NCBI RefSeq assembly: GCF_024171995.1
Contig: NZ_JAMTCT010000014.1
Coordinates: 62,001 to 126,000 of the forward strand
Direction: 5' to 3'
DNA from: Promicromonospora umidemergens
Lineage (GTDB): Bacteria; Actinomycetota; Actinomycetes; Actinomycetales; Cellulomonadaceae
DNA length: 64,000 nt
Shown: positions 45,343 through 53,980 of the stretch, one piece after another
How positions within the stretch are numbered: position 1 is the first letter of the stretch
Layout: each line of letters begins with the position of its first letter
The notes under the pieces: generated by a model
What the model saw: only the letters and a program-made list of their open reading frames with translations
Databases searched by the model: none
Told to the model about the DNA's origin: nothing
Position numbers and translations under genes: made by a program

Positions 45343-46380
45343 ATGACCACCCCGACCACGATGACCGCCGCGGTGTGGACCGCGGCGGACACCATGAGCG
45401 TGCGCGAGCTGCCCGTCCCGCAGGTGCCGCCGGGCTGGGCGCTGGTGCGGGTGCTGTTCAACGGCATCTGCGGCACCGACCTGGCGATCGTGCACGGTGC
45501 CCACCCCCGGGCCGTCGCAGGTCTCGTGCCGGGGCACGAGATCGTGGGGACCGTGGTCGCGCCCGGTGACGGCGGCCCGGAGGCCGGCGCGACGGTGGTC
45601 GTCGAGCCGCTGATCTCGTGCGGGAACTGCCGCGCCTGCTTGTCGGGCGCCACGCACGTGTGCCGAGACCTCGAGCTCTACGGCATCGACGCGCCAGGCG
45701 GTCTGGCGGAGTACGTCGCGCTGCCCCCGTCGGTGCTGCACCGCCTGCCCGACGGCGTGGACCCGCGCGTGGGCGCCCTGGTCGAGCCGCTCGCGGTCGC
45801 CGTCCACGCGGTCAGCACCGCGCGGGTCGGCGCCGGCGACGTCGTGGCGGTGGCCGGTGGCGGGCCGATCGGCGTTCTCACGGCGCTGGTGGCCCGGCAC
45901 GCCGGCGCGGCCCAGGTCATCGTGAGCGAGCCGTCGGCCTGGCGCCGCAGCGTGCTCGCGGACCTCGGGCTCACCGTCGTCCCCGCAGACCGGACCCTGA
46001 CGGACGTGGTGCTCGAGCACACCGCCGGAGAGGGCGCCGACATCACGTTCGACGCGGCAGGGCACCCGGCGGTGACGCCGGAGCTCACCGCGGCTACCCG
46101 GGTGCTCGGCTCCGTCGTGGTCGTGGGTGTGCACAAGAAGCCCGCACCCGTCGACCTGCAGGCGGTCTGCTTCAAGGAGCTGTCCGTGCGCGGCGTGCGC
46201 GTCTACACCCGGGCCGACGTCGTGCGCGCGATCGAGCTGGTCGCCGCCGACGCGCTGGGCCTGGACCGCGTGCCCGTCCAGGTCTTCCCGCTGGCGGAGG
46301 TCTCGGCGGCGGTCGCCGCCGCGGCCGACGGGGGAGCCGCGCTCAAGGTGCTGGTCGCCCCGGCGGGGGCGAGGGCATGA
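45343..46380 (+). CDS. Zinc-dependent alcohol dehydrogenase (sorbitol/idonate dehydrogenase-like MDR)
   Basis: A 345-residue medium-chain dehydrogenase. Catalytic zinc ligands are in NGICGTDLAI (Cys) and VPGHEIVG (His-Glu). The structural-zinc lobe is partly degenerate: CGNCRACLSGATHVC retains four Cys. NAD-binding GGGPIGVLTA follows. Sequence context suggests oxidation of a polyol or aldonate, such as L-idonate or a related hexonate. It overlaps the next SDR by four bases, which would fit a two-step oxidation/reduction as in idonate catabolism (inference). Confidence 0.88.
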   Translation: MTTPTTMTAAVWTAADTMSVRELPVPQVPPGWALVRVLFNGICGTDLAIVHGAHPRAVAGLVPGHEIVGTVVAPGDGGPEAGATVVVEPLISCGNCRACLSGATHVCRDLELYGIDAPGGLAEYVALPPSVLHRLPDGVDPRVGALVEPLAVAVHAVSTARVGAGDVVAVAGGGPIGVLTALVARHAGAAQVIVSEPSAWRRSVLADLGLTVVPADRTLTDVVLEHTAGEGADITFDAAGHPAVTPELTAATRVLGSVVVVGVHKKPAPVDLQAVCFKELSVRGVRVYTRADVVRAIELVAADALGLDRVPVQVFPLAEVSAAVAAAADGGAALKVLVAPAGARA

Positions 46381-47135
46381 CGGGCGCACCGTTCTCCCTG
46401 GAGGGCTCGACGGCCGTCGTCACTGGCGGCGCACGGGGGCTCGGCGAGGGCATCACGCGGTCCCTGCTCGACGCCGGCGCCGACGTCGTGGTCATGGCGC
46501 GGTCCGCCCCGGGGGCGGAGCTCACCGAGCACGCCGCCGCGGGCGGGCGCAACCTACGATTCGTGCCGGTCGACCTGGCCGACCTGGCGTCGGTCGAGGC
46601 CGCCGCTGCCCAGGTGCTCGCGGACGGTGAGGTGGACATCCTCGTCAACAACGCGGGCACGCAGGACCGGTACCCGGCGGTGGACTTCCCTGTCGACGCC
46701 TGGGACGCAGTGCTCCAGGTCAACCTGCGCGCGGTGTTCCGGCTGTGCCAGCTCTTCGGGCGACCGATGCTCGAGCGCGGGCGCGGCAAGGTCGTCAACG
46801 TGGCCTCGCTGCTCAGCTTCCAGGGTGGGGTCACCGTGCCCGCCTACGCGGCGAGCAAGGGCGCGGTGGCTCAGCTCACGAAGGCGCTCTGCAACGAGTG
46901 GGCGGGCCAGGGCGTCAACGTCAACGCCGTCGCCCCTGGGTACATGGACACGGAGATGAACGAAGCCCTGTTGCGGGACCCGGTGCGGTCCGAGCAGATC
47001 TCGGCACGGATCCCGGCCGGACGCTGGGGTACGGCGCAGGACATGGGTGGCGCCGTCGTGTTCCTTGCGTCGTCAGCGGCGGCCTACGTGCACGGCCAGA
47101 TCCTGGCGGTGGACGGCGGCTGGCTGGCCCGCTGA
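46377..47135 (+). CDS. Second KduD/gluconate-5-dehydrogenase-like SDR
   Basis: A 252-residue SDR with VTGGARGLGEGI, NNAG, Ser in NVASLLSFQGG and YAASK. It is clearly related to the upstream KduD (shared SFQGGV, NEWAGxGVNVNAVAPGY and YVHGxIL blocks) but divergent, so the two probably act on different intermediates. Coupling with the zinc dehydrogenase resembles idnD-idnO arrangements. It ends the plus-strand part of the operon before the opposite-strand IclR gene. Confidence 0.88.
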   Translation: MTGAPFSLEGSTAVVTGGARGLGEGITRSLLDAGADVVVMARSAPGAELTEHAAAGGRNLRFVPVDLADLASVEAAAAQVLADGEVDILVNNAGTQDRYPAVDFPVDAWDAVLQVNLRAVFRLCQLFGRPMLERGRGKVVNVASLLSFQGGVTVPAYAASKGAVAQLTKALCNEWAGQGVNVNAVAPGYMDTEMNEALLRDPVRSEQISARIPAGRWGTAQDMGGAVVFLASSAAAYVHGQILAVDGGWLAR

Positions 47136-47174
47136 GCAGGCCTGCGGTCCCGCCGTCGGTGCGGGGCGGGGGTG

Positions 47175-47921
47175 TCAGGCGGCGCGGGGCACCGTCAGAC
47201 CCGCCGGGAGCAGGGCCGGCAGCACGTCTCGCAGCGCGGCGATCCGGTCGTCGCGCGCCGCGCCCGTGAGCCGCTCGACCGGCGCGGTGATGCTGACGGC
47301 CGCGACGGCCCGCCCCGCCCGCAGCAGCGGCACGGCGATGCAGGCGATACCCGCCTCGTTCTCCTCGGTCTCGCCGGCGATCCCGCTCGCCCGGGCGCCG
47401 TCCAGCGCGCCCCTGAGCTGCTGAGTGCTCGTGTCGGTGCCGGCGAACCGGGTGAGCGCGGCCTCGTCGAGGTCCTGGACCGACAGCAGCGCACGGCCCA
47501 GGGCGGTCGTCGCGGCCGCGCGCCGCCGTCCGACAGCGGACCACACGCGCACCGCACGCTGTGGCTCGACCTTGTCGAGATAGACCACCTCGCGCCCGGC
47601 GAGCACCCCGAGGTGCACCAGCTCGTCGGTCTTCTCGCTGAGCGCGGTCAGGGCAGGGTGCAGGAGCGCTGGCAGGTTCTCCTCGGCCAGGTAGGTGCTT
47701 CCGAGGGATACCGCGGCGGGGCCGAGCCGGTACGCGCCGCCCGGCGTCTGCTCGGCGTACCCACGGTGCCGCAGCGCGGAGAGCGTGCGGTGCAGGGTGG
47801 GCTTGCTGACGCCCACGGCTCGGGCCAGCACCGCGAGCGGCGCCCCGGCGGCGCCGAAGCCGGCGAGCGTGTCGAGCGCCAGCAGCGCCTTGTCGACGCT
47901 GCCGAGCGGACTGGCATCCAT
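47175..47921 (-). CDS. IclR-family regulator divergent from eda-kdgK
   Basis: A 248-residue regulator with helix-turn-helix APLAVLARAVGVSKPTLHRTLSALRHRGY and the IclR effector domain (TTALGRALLSVQ, then GIACIAVPLLRAGRAVAAVSI). It is divergent from eda with an inverted repeat in between, and is the second IclR protein in the cluster. It most likely represses the eda-kdgK transcript. Confidence 0.9.
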   Translation of the reverse strand: MDASPLGSVDKALLALDTLAGFGAAGAPLAVLARAVGVSKPTLHRTLSALRHRGYAEQTPGGAYRLGPAAVSLGSTYLAEENLPALLHPALTALSEKTDELVHLGVLAGREVVYLDKVEPQRAVRVWSAVGRRRAAATTALGRALLSVQDLDEAALTRFAGTDTSTQQLRGALDGARASGIAGETEENEAGIACIAVPLLRAGRAVAAVSITAPVERLTGAARDDRIAALRDVLPALLPAGLTVPRAA

Positions 47922-47951
47922 GGGGCTCCCTCACGTAGCATGCGTTCCGTA

Positions 47952-47970
47952 GTGAACAATCGGCGTTCAC
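47952..47970. promoter_or_regulatory. Likely IclR operator between the regulator and eda
   Basis: GTGAAC (47952-47957) and GTTCAC (47965-47970) form an inverted repeat with a 7-bp spacer, in the 81-bp gap between the divergent starts. The layout suits an IclR dimer. Confidence 0.6.
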
Positions 47971-48002
47971 CATAGCGAAACCCTAGTTCATCAAGGAGTC
48001 CC

Positions 48003-48668
48003 ATGTCATCCCCGGACAGCACTGTCCTCGAGACCCTCGCCGCCCACCGGCTGGTGCCAGTCGTCGTGGTCGACGGCGCCGAGGAGGGCGCCCGCCTGGC
48101 CGACGCGCTCGTCGCGGGCGGCCTGCCCGTCGCCGAGATCACGCTGCGCCTCGCGGGCGGCGTCGACGCCATCCGTGCGGTCGCGAAGAACCAGCCCGAC
48201 GTCGTCGTGGGCGCAGGCACCGTGACCACGGCGCAGCAGGTCGACGACGTCGTGGACGCGGGCGCGCGCTACATCGTGTCCCCGGGGCTGTCGGCCGCCG
48301 TCGTGCGCCGCGCCCAGGAGCACGGCATCCCCGTGCTGCCCGGCGTGGCCACGCCGTCGGAGATCATGGCTGCGCTCGACCTCGGCCTCGACGTCGTCAA
48401 GCTGTTCCCTGCGTCCGTCGTCGGTGGGCCTGCCGCCATCAAGGCGTTCTCCGCGCCGTTCCCGGGCCTGCGGTTCGTGCCGACGGGTGGTGTCAGCGCC
48501 GCCAACCTCGCCGAGTACCTGACCCTGAAGCCGGTGCTCGCCGTCGGCGGCTCGTGGATGGTCGACCGCAAGCTCGTCACCGCAGGCGACTGGGACCAGA
48601 TCACCACCCGCACCCGCGACGCCGTGGCGCTCGCCGCACAGATCGACTCCGAGGAGAAGAGCCGATGA
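48003..48668 (+). CDS. eda: 2-keto-3-deoxy-6-phosphogluconate aldolase
   Basis: A 221-residue class I aldolase splitting KDPG into pyruvate and glyceraldehyde-3-phosphate. Catalytic Glu in PVAEITLR, the VVGAGTVTT block and the Schiff-base Lys in VVKLFPAS are intact, as is PTGGVSAANLAEYL. AAGGAG lies just upstream of ATG. It overlaps kdgK by four bases (ATGA). The pair completes the pathway after KduD. Confidence 0.96.
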   Translation: MSSPDSTVLETLAAHRLVPVVVVDGAEEGARLADALVAGGLPVAEITLRLAGGVDAIRAVAKNQPDVVVGAGTVTTAQQVDDVVDAGARYIVSPGLSAAVVRRAQEHGIPVLPGVATPSEIMAALDLGLDVVKLFPASVVGGPAAIKAFSAPFPGLRFVPTGGVSAANLAEYLTLKPVLAVGGSWMVDRKLVTAGDWDQITTRTRDAVALAAQIDSEEKSR

Positions 48669-49765
48669 CCTCGCTCAACGTCCGTCCCGCCGCCGAGAGC
48701 GCGTACGACGCCGTCGCCCTCGGCGAGGTGATGCTCCGCCTCGACCCGGGCAACCGGCGCGTGCGCACCGCCCGCAGCTTCGACGTGTGGGAGGGCGGCG
48801 GCGAGTACAACGTGGCGCGCGGCCTGCGCCGCTGCTTCGGCCTGCGCGGCGCGATCGTGACGGCGCTCGCCGACAACGAGATCGGCCGGCTGGTCGAGGA
48901 CTTCATGCTGACCGGCGGCCTCGACACCCAGTACGTGCAGTGGGTGCCGTACGACGGCATCGGCCGCCAGGTACGCAACGGCCTCAACTTCACCGAGCGC
49001 GGCTTCGGCGCACGCGGCGCCGTCGGTGTGAGCGACCGCGGCAACACCGCCATCTCGCAGATGAAGCCGGACGACGTCGACTGGGACGCGCTGTTCTCCC
49101 GCGGCGTGCGCTGGCTGCACACGGGCGGCATCTTCGCCGCGCTCTCCGAGAGCAGCGCCGACGTGGCCGAGGCCGCGATGGCCGCCGCCCGCCGGCACGG
49201 GACCATCGTGTCCTACGACCTGAACTACCGGCCCTCGCTGTGGAAGGGCATCGGCGGCGAGGAGCGCGCCCGCGAGGTCAACCGGCGCCTCGCCCAGCAC
49301 GTGGACGTCATGATCGGCAACGAGGAGGACTTCACGGCCTCGCTCGGCTTCGAGGTCGAGGGCGTCGACGAGAACCTCACCGACCTGGACACCGGCGCGT
49401 TCCGGGCCATGATCGAGACGGCGTCGGAGGCCTACCCGAACTTCCAGGTCATCGCGACGACCCTGCGCGGGGTGCGGTCGGCGTCGCGCAACGACTGGGG
49501 CGCCATCGCCTGGTCGCGCAAGGAGGGCTTCGCGGAGGCCACCCACCGGTCGGACCTGGAGATCTTCGACCGGGTCGGCGGCGGCGACTCGTTCGCCTCC
49601 GGCCTGGCGTACGGGCTCATGGAGCTCGGCACGCTGCAGGAGGCCGTCGAGTACGGCGCCGCGCACGGTGCGCTGGCGATGACCACTCCCGGCGACACCA
49701 CCATGGTGACGCTCGCCGAGGTGGCCAAGCTCGCAGGTGGCGGGAGCGCACGGGTCCAGCGCTGA
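48665..49765 (+). CDS. kdgK: 2-keto-3-deoxygluconate kinase (PfkB family)
   Basis: A 366-residue sugar kinase. The N-terminal GEVMLRLDPGNRRVRTARSFDVWEGGGEYNVARGL and the PfkB signature RVGGGDSFASGLAYGL with catalytic Asp are present. It phosphorylates 2-keto-3-deoxygluconate to the Eda substrate. The chain is somewhat longer than E. coli KdgK, and matches an actinomycete/Thermotoga-like subgroup. Overlap with eda ensures coupled synthesis. Confidence 0.92.
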   Translation: MTSLNVRPAAESAYDAVALGEVMLRLDPGNRRVRTARSFDVWEGGGEYNVARGLRRCFGLRGAIVTALADNEIGRLVEDFMLTGGLDTQYVQWVPYDGIGRQVRNGLNFTERGFGARGAVGVSDRGNTAISQMKPDDVDWDALFSRGVRWLHTGGIFAALSESSADVAEAAMAAARRHGTIVSYDLNYRPSLWKGIGGEERAREVNRRLAQHVDVMIGNEEDFTASLGFEVEGVDENLTDLDTGAFRAMIETASEAYPNFQVIATTLRGVRSASRNDWGAIAWSRKEGFAEATHRSDLEIFDRVGGGDSFASGLAYGLMELGTLQEAVEYGAAHGALAMTTPGDTTMVTLAEVAKLAGGGSARVQR

Positions 49766-49815
49766 TTGCGCCGCCGACCAGCGTAGATGGCGCCGTCGGT
49801 GCAAGGATTGGGACC

Positions 49816-50805
49816 ATGTCCCAGAGCATCCTGTTCATCGGTGGAAGCGGAATCATCAGCCATGCCTCGGTGGCCCGGGCCGCAAGGCTCGGGCACCGGG
49901 TGACGGTGCTCAACCGTGGCCGGTCCTCGACCCGTTCGCTCCCGGAGGTGGAGACCCTCGTCGCCGACGCGAACGACGCCGGGTCTGTCGCCGCGGCGCT
50001 GGGCGGGCGGGAGTTCGACGTCGTCGCGCAGTTCCGGGCGTTCAGCCCTGAGCACGTGGCGCGCGACGTCGCGCAGTTCGCCGGGCGGACCGGGCAGTAC
50101 GTGTTCATCTCGTCGGCGTCGGCGTACCAGACGCCGCCGTCGCGGCTGCCGGTCCGGGAGTCCACTCCGCTGCGCAACCCGTTCTGGCAGTACTCCCGCG
50201 ACAAGATCGCGTGCGAGGACCTGCTGGTTCGGGAGTACCGGGACAACGGGTTCCCCGCGACGATCGTGCGGCCGTCGCACACGTACGACCGCACGCTGCT
50301 GCCGACGTCGGGCGGCTGGACCGATGTCGCCCGCATGCGCACGGGAAAGCCGGTGGTGGTCCACGGTGACGGCACCTCGCTGTGGACGTTGACGCACACC
50401 GAGGACTTCGCCGTCGGGTTCGTGGGGCTGCTCGGTCATCCGCTCGCCGTGGGCGACACCTTCCACATCACCGGCACGCACGCGCCCACCTGGGACCAGA
50501 TCTACACCTGGCTGGCCGAGGCGGCTGGCGTGCCGAACCCGGACCTGGTGCACGTGGCGTCCGAGACGATCGCGCGGGTGCTCCCCGAGATGGGCGCAGG
50601 TCTGGTCGGCGACAAGGCGCACTCGATGGTCTTCGACATCTCGAAGGTGCGCACGCTCGTGCCGGAGTTCGGCACGACCATCACCTACGACATCGGTGCG
50701 GTGGAGCAGATGTCCTGGTTCGACGCGCACCCGGAGGCCCAGGTGGTCGACGTCAGCCTGGACGCGGCCTTCGACCGCCTGGCGACTCACGCCCGCTCCG
50801 TCTGA
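49816..50805 (+). CDS. Atypical NAD-dependent epimerase/dehydratase
   Basis: A 329-residue extended SDR-like protein. It begins SILFIGGSGIISHASV with the glycine-rich NAD-binding loop, and has SSASAYQ and YSRDK (Tyr-x3-Lys). The C-terminal substrate domain contains FHITGTHAPTWDQIYTWLAEAAG. It is followed by LacI gene in convergent orientation. Possibly a uronate or hexose epimerase/dehydrogenase of this pathway; substrate unknown. 50 bp separate it from kdgK, so it may be the last gene of that operon. Confidence 0.82.
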   Translation: MSQSILFIGGSGIISHASVARAARLGHRVTVLNRGRSSTRSLPEVETLVADANDAGSVAAALGGREFDVVAQFRAFSPEHVARDVAQFAGRTGQYVFISSASAYQTPPSRLPVRESTPLRNPFWQYSRDKIACEDLLVREYRDNGFPATIVRPSHTYDRTLLPTSGGWTDVARMRTGKPVVVHGDGTSLWTLTHTEDFAVGFVGLLGHPLAVGDTFHITGTHAPTWDQIYTWLAEAAGVPNPDLVHVASETIARVLPEMGAGLVGDKAHSMVFDISKVRTLVPEFGTTITYDIGAVEQMSWFDAHPEAQVVDVSLDAAFDRLATHARSV

Positions 50806-50829
50806 GCCGCCCACGACAAAGAGAAGGGG

Positions 50830-51846
50830 TTAGTGGAGGGCGGCCGTCGAGTCTCGGACCACCAGCTCCGTCGAGAGGTTCAGGCGGCGCACCTTCGGGG
50901 ACCGGCCGCGTGCGATGTCGATCAGGATCTGGGTGGCGGCCGCTCCCATCTCGGCGAGCGGCTGCCGCACGGTGGTGAGCGGCGGCCCGACCCACGACGC
51001 GAGCGGAAGGTCGTCGTAGCCCACCACGGACAGGTCCTCCGGCACGCGCAGGCCGAGCTGGTGCGCGGCGCGGAGCAGCCCGAGGGCCTGCATGTCGGAA
51101 CCGGCGAACACCGCCGTCGGGCGGTCCGGCAGGGACAGCAGCTCGACGCCCAGGTCGAACCCCGCCTCGACGTAGAAGTTCCCCTCGCGCACCAGCGCGG
51201 GGTCGACGGCGACGCCGCGTTCCTCGTGCGCCGAACGGAACCCGTCGACGCGGGCGCGGCTGCACAGCATGTCCCAGGGTCCCGTGATCATCGCGATCCG
51301 GCGGTGCCCCAGCGCGAGCAGGTGCCGCGTGGCCTGCAGCCCGCCGTTCCAGTTGTCCGAGCCCACCGAGGCGACGTCGGCCGGCGGCTCGCCGTCGGTG
51401 TCGATCACCACGTAGGGGATGCCGCGCCGGTCGAGCTGCTGGTGCTGGGCCTCAGAGAGGTTCGCCGCGACGAGCAGCACGCCGAGGGGCGGCCGCGCGA
51501 TGGTCGTGTCGAGCCACCTGGCCGGCGGGCGGTGCTCACCGCCCAGCTCGGACAGGATCACGCTGGTCCGGGACTCGGCGGCCGCCGCCTCGACGCCGCG
51601 GATGATCTCCATGGACCAGCCCGAGCCGAGCCGGTGGAAGACGAGGTCGATCAGGCCGGTGCCCGCTGGCGCCGTCGCCGGCCGCCGTCGACGGTACTGG
51701 TGCTTCTCCAGGGCCGCCTCGACGCGGTCCCGGGTGGCGGGCGCGACGTCGGACCGGCCGTTGAGCACCTTGGAGACGGTGGGTACCGACAGGCCGAGCT
51801 CGGTCGCGATCGACGCGATGGTAGGGCCCGGGCGTACGCCGGTCAT
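50830..51846 (-). CDS. LacI-family repressor of the downstream glycoside locus
   Basis: A 338-residue regulator with the LacI helix-turn-helix TIASIATELGLSVPTVSKVLNGRSDVAP and a periplasmic-binding-like ligand domain (VGSDNWNGGLQATRHLLALGHRRIAMITG; VFAGSDMQALG). The start at MTGVRPGPT has GGCGGGGG upstream; the open frame beyond it is rejected. It is divergent from the ABC transporter operon and is the obvious candidate for its sugar-dependent control. Confidence 0.92.
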   Translation of the reverse strand: MTGVRPGPTIASIATELGLSVPTVSKVLNGRSDVAPATRDRVEAALEKHQYRRRRPATAPAGTGLIDLVFHRLGSGWSMEIIRGVEAAAAESRTSVILSELGGEHRPPARWLDTTIARPPLGVLLVAANLSEAQHQQLDRRGIPYVVIDTDGEPPADVASVGSDNWNGGLQATRHLLALGHRRIAMITGPWDMLCSRARVDGFRSAHEERGVAVDPALVREGNFYVEAGFDLGVELLSLPDRPTAVFAGSDMQALGLLRAAHQLGLRVPEDLSVVGYDDLPLASWVGPPLTTVRQPLAEMGAAATQILIDIARGRSPKVRRLNLSTELVVRDSTAALH

Positions 51847-51872
51847 GGCCCCCGCCTTTCGATATTGTTCGC

Positions 51873-52011
51873 GGAACTTTCGAACCGAAGGTACACCGTT
51901 TCTAGATCGTGACCGACGCGGAGTTGGGACCATCTTGACGATGTGACACCTGCCACCCTACTGTCCCAGACGACAAGCGCTATCGGTGAAGACGCCGATA
52001 GTTTCGAAAAC
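51873..52011. promoter_or_regulatory. LacI/ABC intergenic control region with two TTTCGAA motifs
   Basis: GGAACTTTCGAACC at 51873-51886 and GTTTCGAAAAC at 52001-52011 both contain the palindromic core TTTCGAA. One lies 27 bp before the lacI-type gene, the other 20 bp before the permease start. They are plausible LacI-type operators controlling both directions; the exact promoters are not clear. Confidence 0.5.
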
Positions 52012-52030
52012 GTTCCACAACGAGGTGGGG

Positions 52031-52954
52031 ATGGCAACGGAGCTGCGTGGCAACGAGACGTGGGGCCTGGCCCTGCGCAAGCACTGGCGGCTTTACACCT
52101 TCGCGATCCTGCCGATCGCGTGGTTCCTGGTGTTCCGCTACCTGCCGATGGCCGGCAACGTCATCGCCTTCCGCCGGTTCCGGCCCGGTGGCTCGATCTT
52201 CGGCGAGGAGTGGGTAGGGCTCTACTACATCGAGCGGTTCATCCAGGACCAGGCGTTCTGGCAGGCGTTCCAGAACACGGTGATCATCGGCGGTCTGACG
52301 CTCCTGATCGTTTTCCCGCTGCCGATCATCCTGGCGCTCCTGCTCAACGAGCTCCGTTCGCGGCTGTTCAAGCGGTTCGTGCAGACGGTCAGCTACCTGC
52401 CGCACTTCATGTCCATCGTGATCGTGGCCGGCTTCGTGTTCGAGCTGACGGCGCTGGACGGCACGGTGAACCGGCTCGTCGAGCTGTTCGGCGGGGACCC
52501 GATCTCGTTCATGCAGCAGGCGGACTGGTTCCGCACCATCTACATCTCGTCCGAGGTCTGGCAGACGGTCGGCTGGGGCACCATCCTCTACCTGGCCACG
52601 CTGACCACCATCGACTCGCAGCTCTACGAGGCCGCCCGGATCGACGGCGCCAACCGCTGGCAGCAGACGTGGCACGTCACGCTGCCCGGCATCCGGCCGA
52701 CGATGGTGGTGCTGCTCATCCTCAACATCGGCCAGTTCATGCAGGTCGGCTTCGAGAAGATCTTCCTTCTCTACAACACGCTGACCCAGCCGACGGCGGA
52801 CGTGCTCTCCACGTACATCTACCGCGTCGGCCTGACCTCTGGGCAGCTGAGCTACGCCACGGCGATCGGCCTGTTCGAGGCAGTGATCGGCCTGGTCCTC
52901 GTCTTCTCCGCCAACGCGATCTCGCGCCGAGTAACCGGGAGCTCCCTGTGGTGA
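52031..52954 (+). CDS. ABC sugar transporter permease (LplB type)
   Basis: A 307-residue inner membrane permease with six helices. The LplB-like opening ALRKHWRLYTFAILPIAWFLVFRYLPMAGNVIAFRRFRPG and the EAA loop YEAARIDGANRWQQTWHVTLPGIRPTMVVLL are clear. Such permeases import oligosaccharides such as rhamnogalacturonan or xylo-oligomers together with the next permease and the lipoprotein. No ATPase gene is nearby, so a shared ATPase (MsmX type) is likely. ATG 52031 follows GAGGTGGGG. Confidence 0.93.
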   Translation: MATELRGNETWGLALRKHWRLYTFAILPIAWFLVFRYLPMAGNVIAFRRFRPGGSIFGEEWVGLYYIERFIQDQAFWQAFQNTVIIGGLTLLIVFPLPIILALLLNELRSRLFKRFVQTVSYLPHFMSIVIVAGFVFELTALDGTVNRLVELFGGDPISFMQQADWFRTIYISSEVWQTVGWGTILYLATLTTIDSQLYEAARIDGANRWQQTWHVTLPGIRPTMVVLLILNIGQFMQVGFEKIFLLYNTLTQPTADVLSTYIYRVGLTSGQLSYATAIGLFEAVIGLVLVFSANAISRRVTGSSLW

Positions 52955-53910
52955 ACCCCGCCCCCGTCGTCGACCCCGCCGACCCCGCCGTCAACCCGGC
53001 GCCGAAGACCCCGGACCTGTCCCGCCCGCTACCGCAGACGACCACCATCAAGGACACACCCGGCTACACGGTGTTCCGCTGGGTCAACGGAGTCGTGCTG
53101 GTGCTGGTCGCCGCCGTCACGCTGTACCCGTTCCTCAACCTGGCTGCGCGGGCGTTCAGCTCCGAGGCCGCGATCAGCAGCGGCAACGTCACGGTGTGGC
53201 CCATCGGCTTCAACACGACGACGCTCATGTCGGTGCTGACCCAGGAGCTGTTCTGGCGCAACTACCTGAACACCGTGGTCTACACGGTGGTCGGCACCGT
53301 CATCGCCATGGCGCTGACCACGACGTTCGCGTACGTGCTGTCAAAGAAGTACCTGAAGGGCCGGATGCTGCTGATCGGCTTCGCGGTCTTCACCATGTTC
53401 TTCACCGGCGGCCTCATCCCGAACTACATCCTGGTCAGCGAGCTCGGATTCAAGAACACGATCTGGGCCATCGTGGTCCCGCAGGCGATCAACGTCTTCA
53501 ACCTGCTCGTCATGAAGTCGTTCTTCGAGAACTTCCCGACCGAGCTCGAGGAGGCCGCCGCCATCGACGGCCTCACCACCTACGGGATCTTCTTCCGGGT
53601 GGTGCTGCCGCTGAGCAAGGCGGTGCTCGCGACGATGGTCCTGTTCTACGCGGTCTGGTTCTGGAACTCCTGGTTCCCCGCGTTCCTGTACATGGACGAC
53701 CCGCACCTGTACCCCGTGACCGTGTTCCTGCGGAACATCATCGCCGGCGCCACCGGCACGGGCGAGGGCCTCAGCGACATCGCCGTGCAGGTCGGCGCCA
53801 ACGTCAAGGCAGTGACGATGCTGCTCACCGCGCTGCCCATCGTGTGCCTCTACCCGTTCGTGCAGAAGTACTTCGTGTCCGGCGTGATGCTCGGCTCCGT
53901 GAAGGGCTGA
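52951..53910 (+). CDS. ABC sugar transporter permease (YtcP type)
   Basis: A 319-residue permease partner. About 45 N-terminal residues are Pro/Asp-rich and cytoplasmic; then come six helices with YFLNLAARAFSSEAAI-type and the EAA loop LEEAAAIDGLTTYGIFFRVVLPLSKAVLATM. GTG start overlaps the stop of the first permease by four bases. Confidence 0.92.
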   Translation: MNPAPVVDPADPAVNPAPKTPDLSRPLPQTTTIKDTPGYTVFRWVNGVVLVLVAAVTLYPFLNLAARAFSSEAAISSGNVTVWPIGFNTTTLMSVLTQELFWRNYLNTVVYTVVGTVIAMALTTTFAYVLSKKYLKGRMLLIGFAVFTMFFTGGLIPNYILVSELGFKNTIWAIVVPQAINVFNLLVMKSFFENFPTELEEAAAIDGLTTYGIFFRVVLPLSKAVLATMVLFYAVWFWNSWFPAFLYMDDPHLYPVTVFLRNIIAGATGTGEGLSDIAVQVGANVKAVTMLLTALPIVCLYPFVQKYFVSGVMLGSVKG

Positions 53911-53980
53911 GCAGCACGCGGGCGCCCGTCGAGCTTGTCCACCGTCGAACGACGACGTTCACACCCCGGAGGAAAGAATC

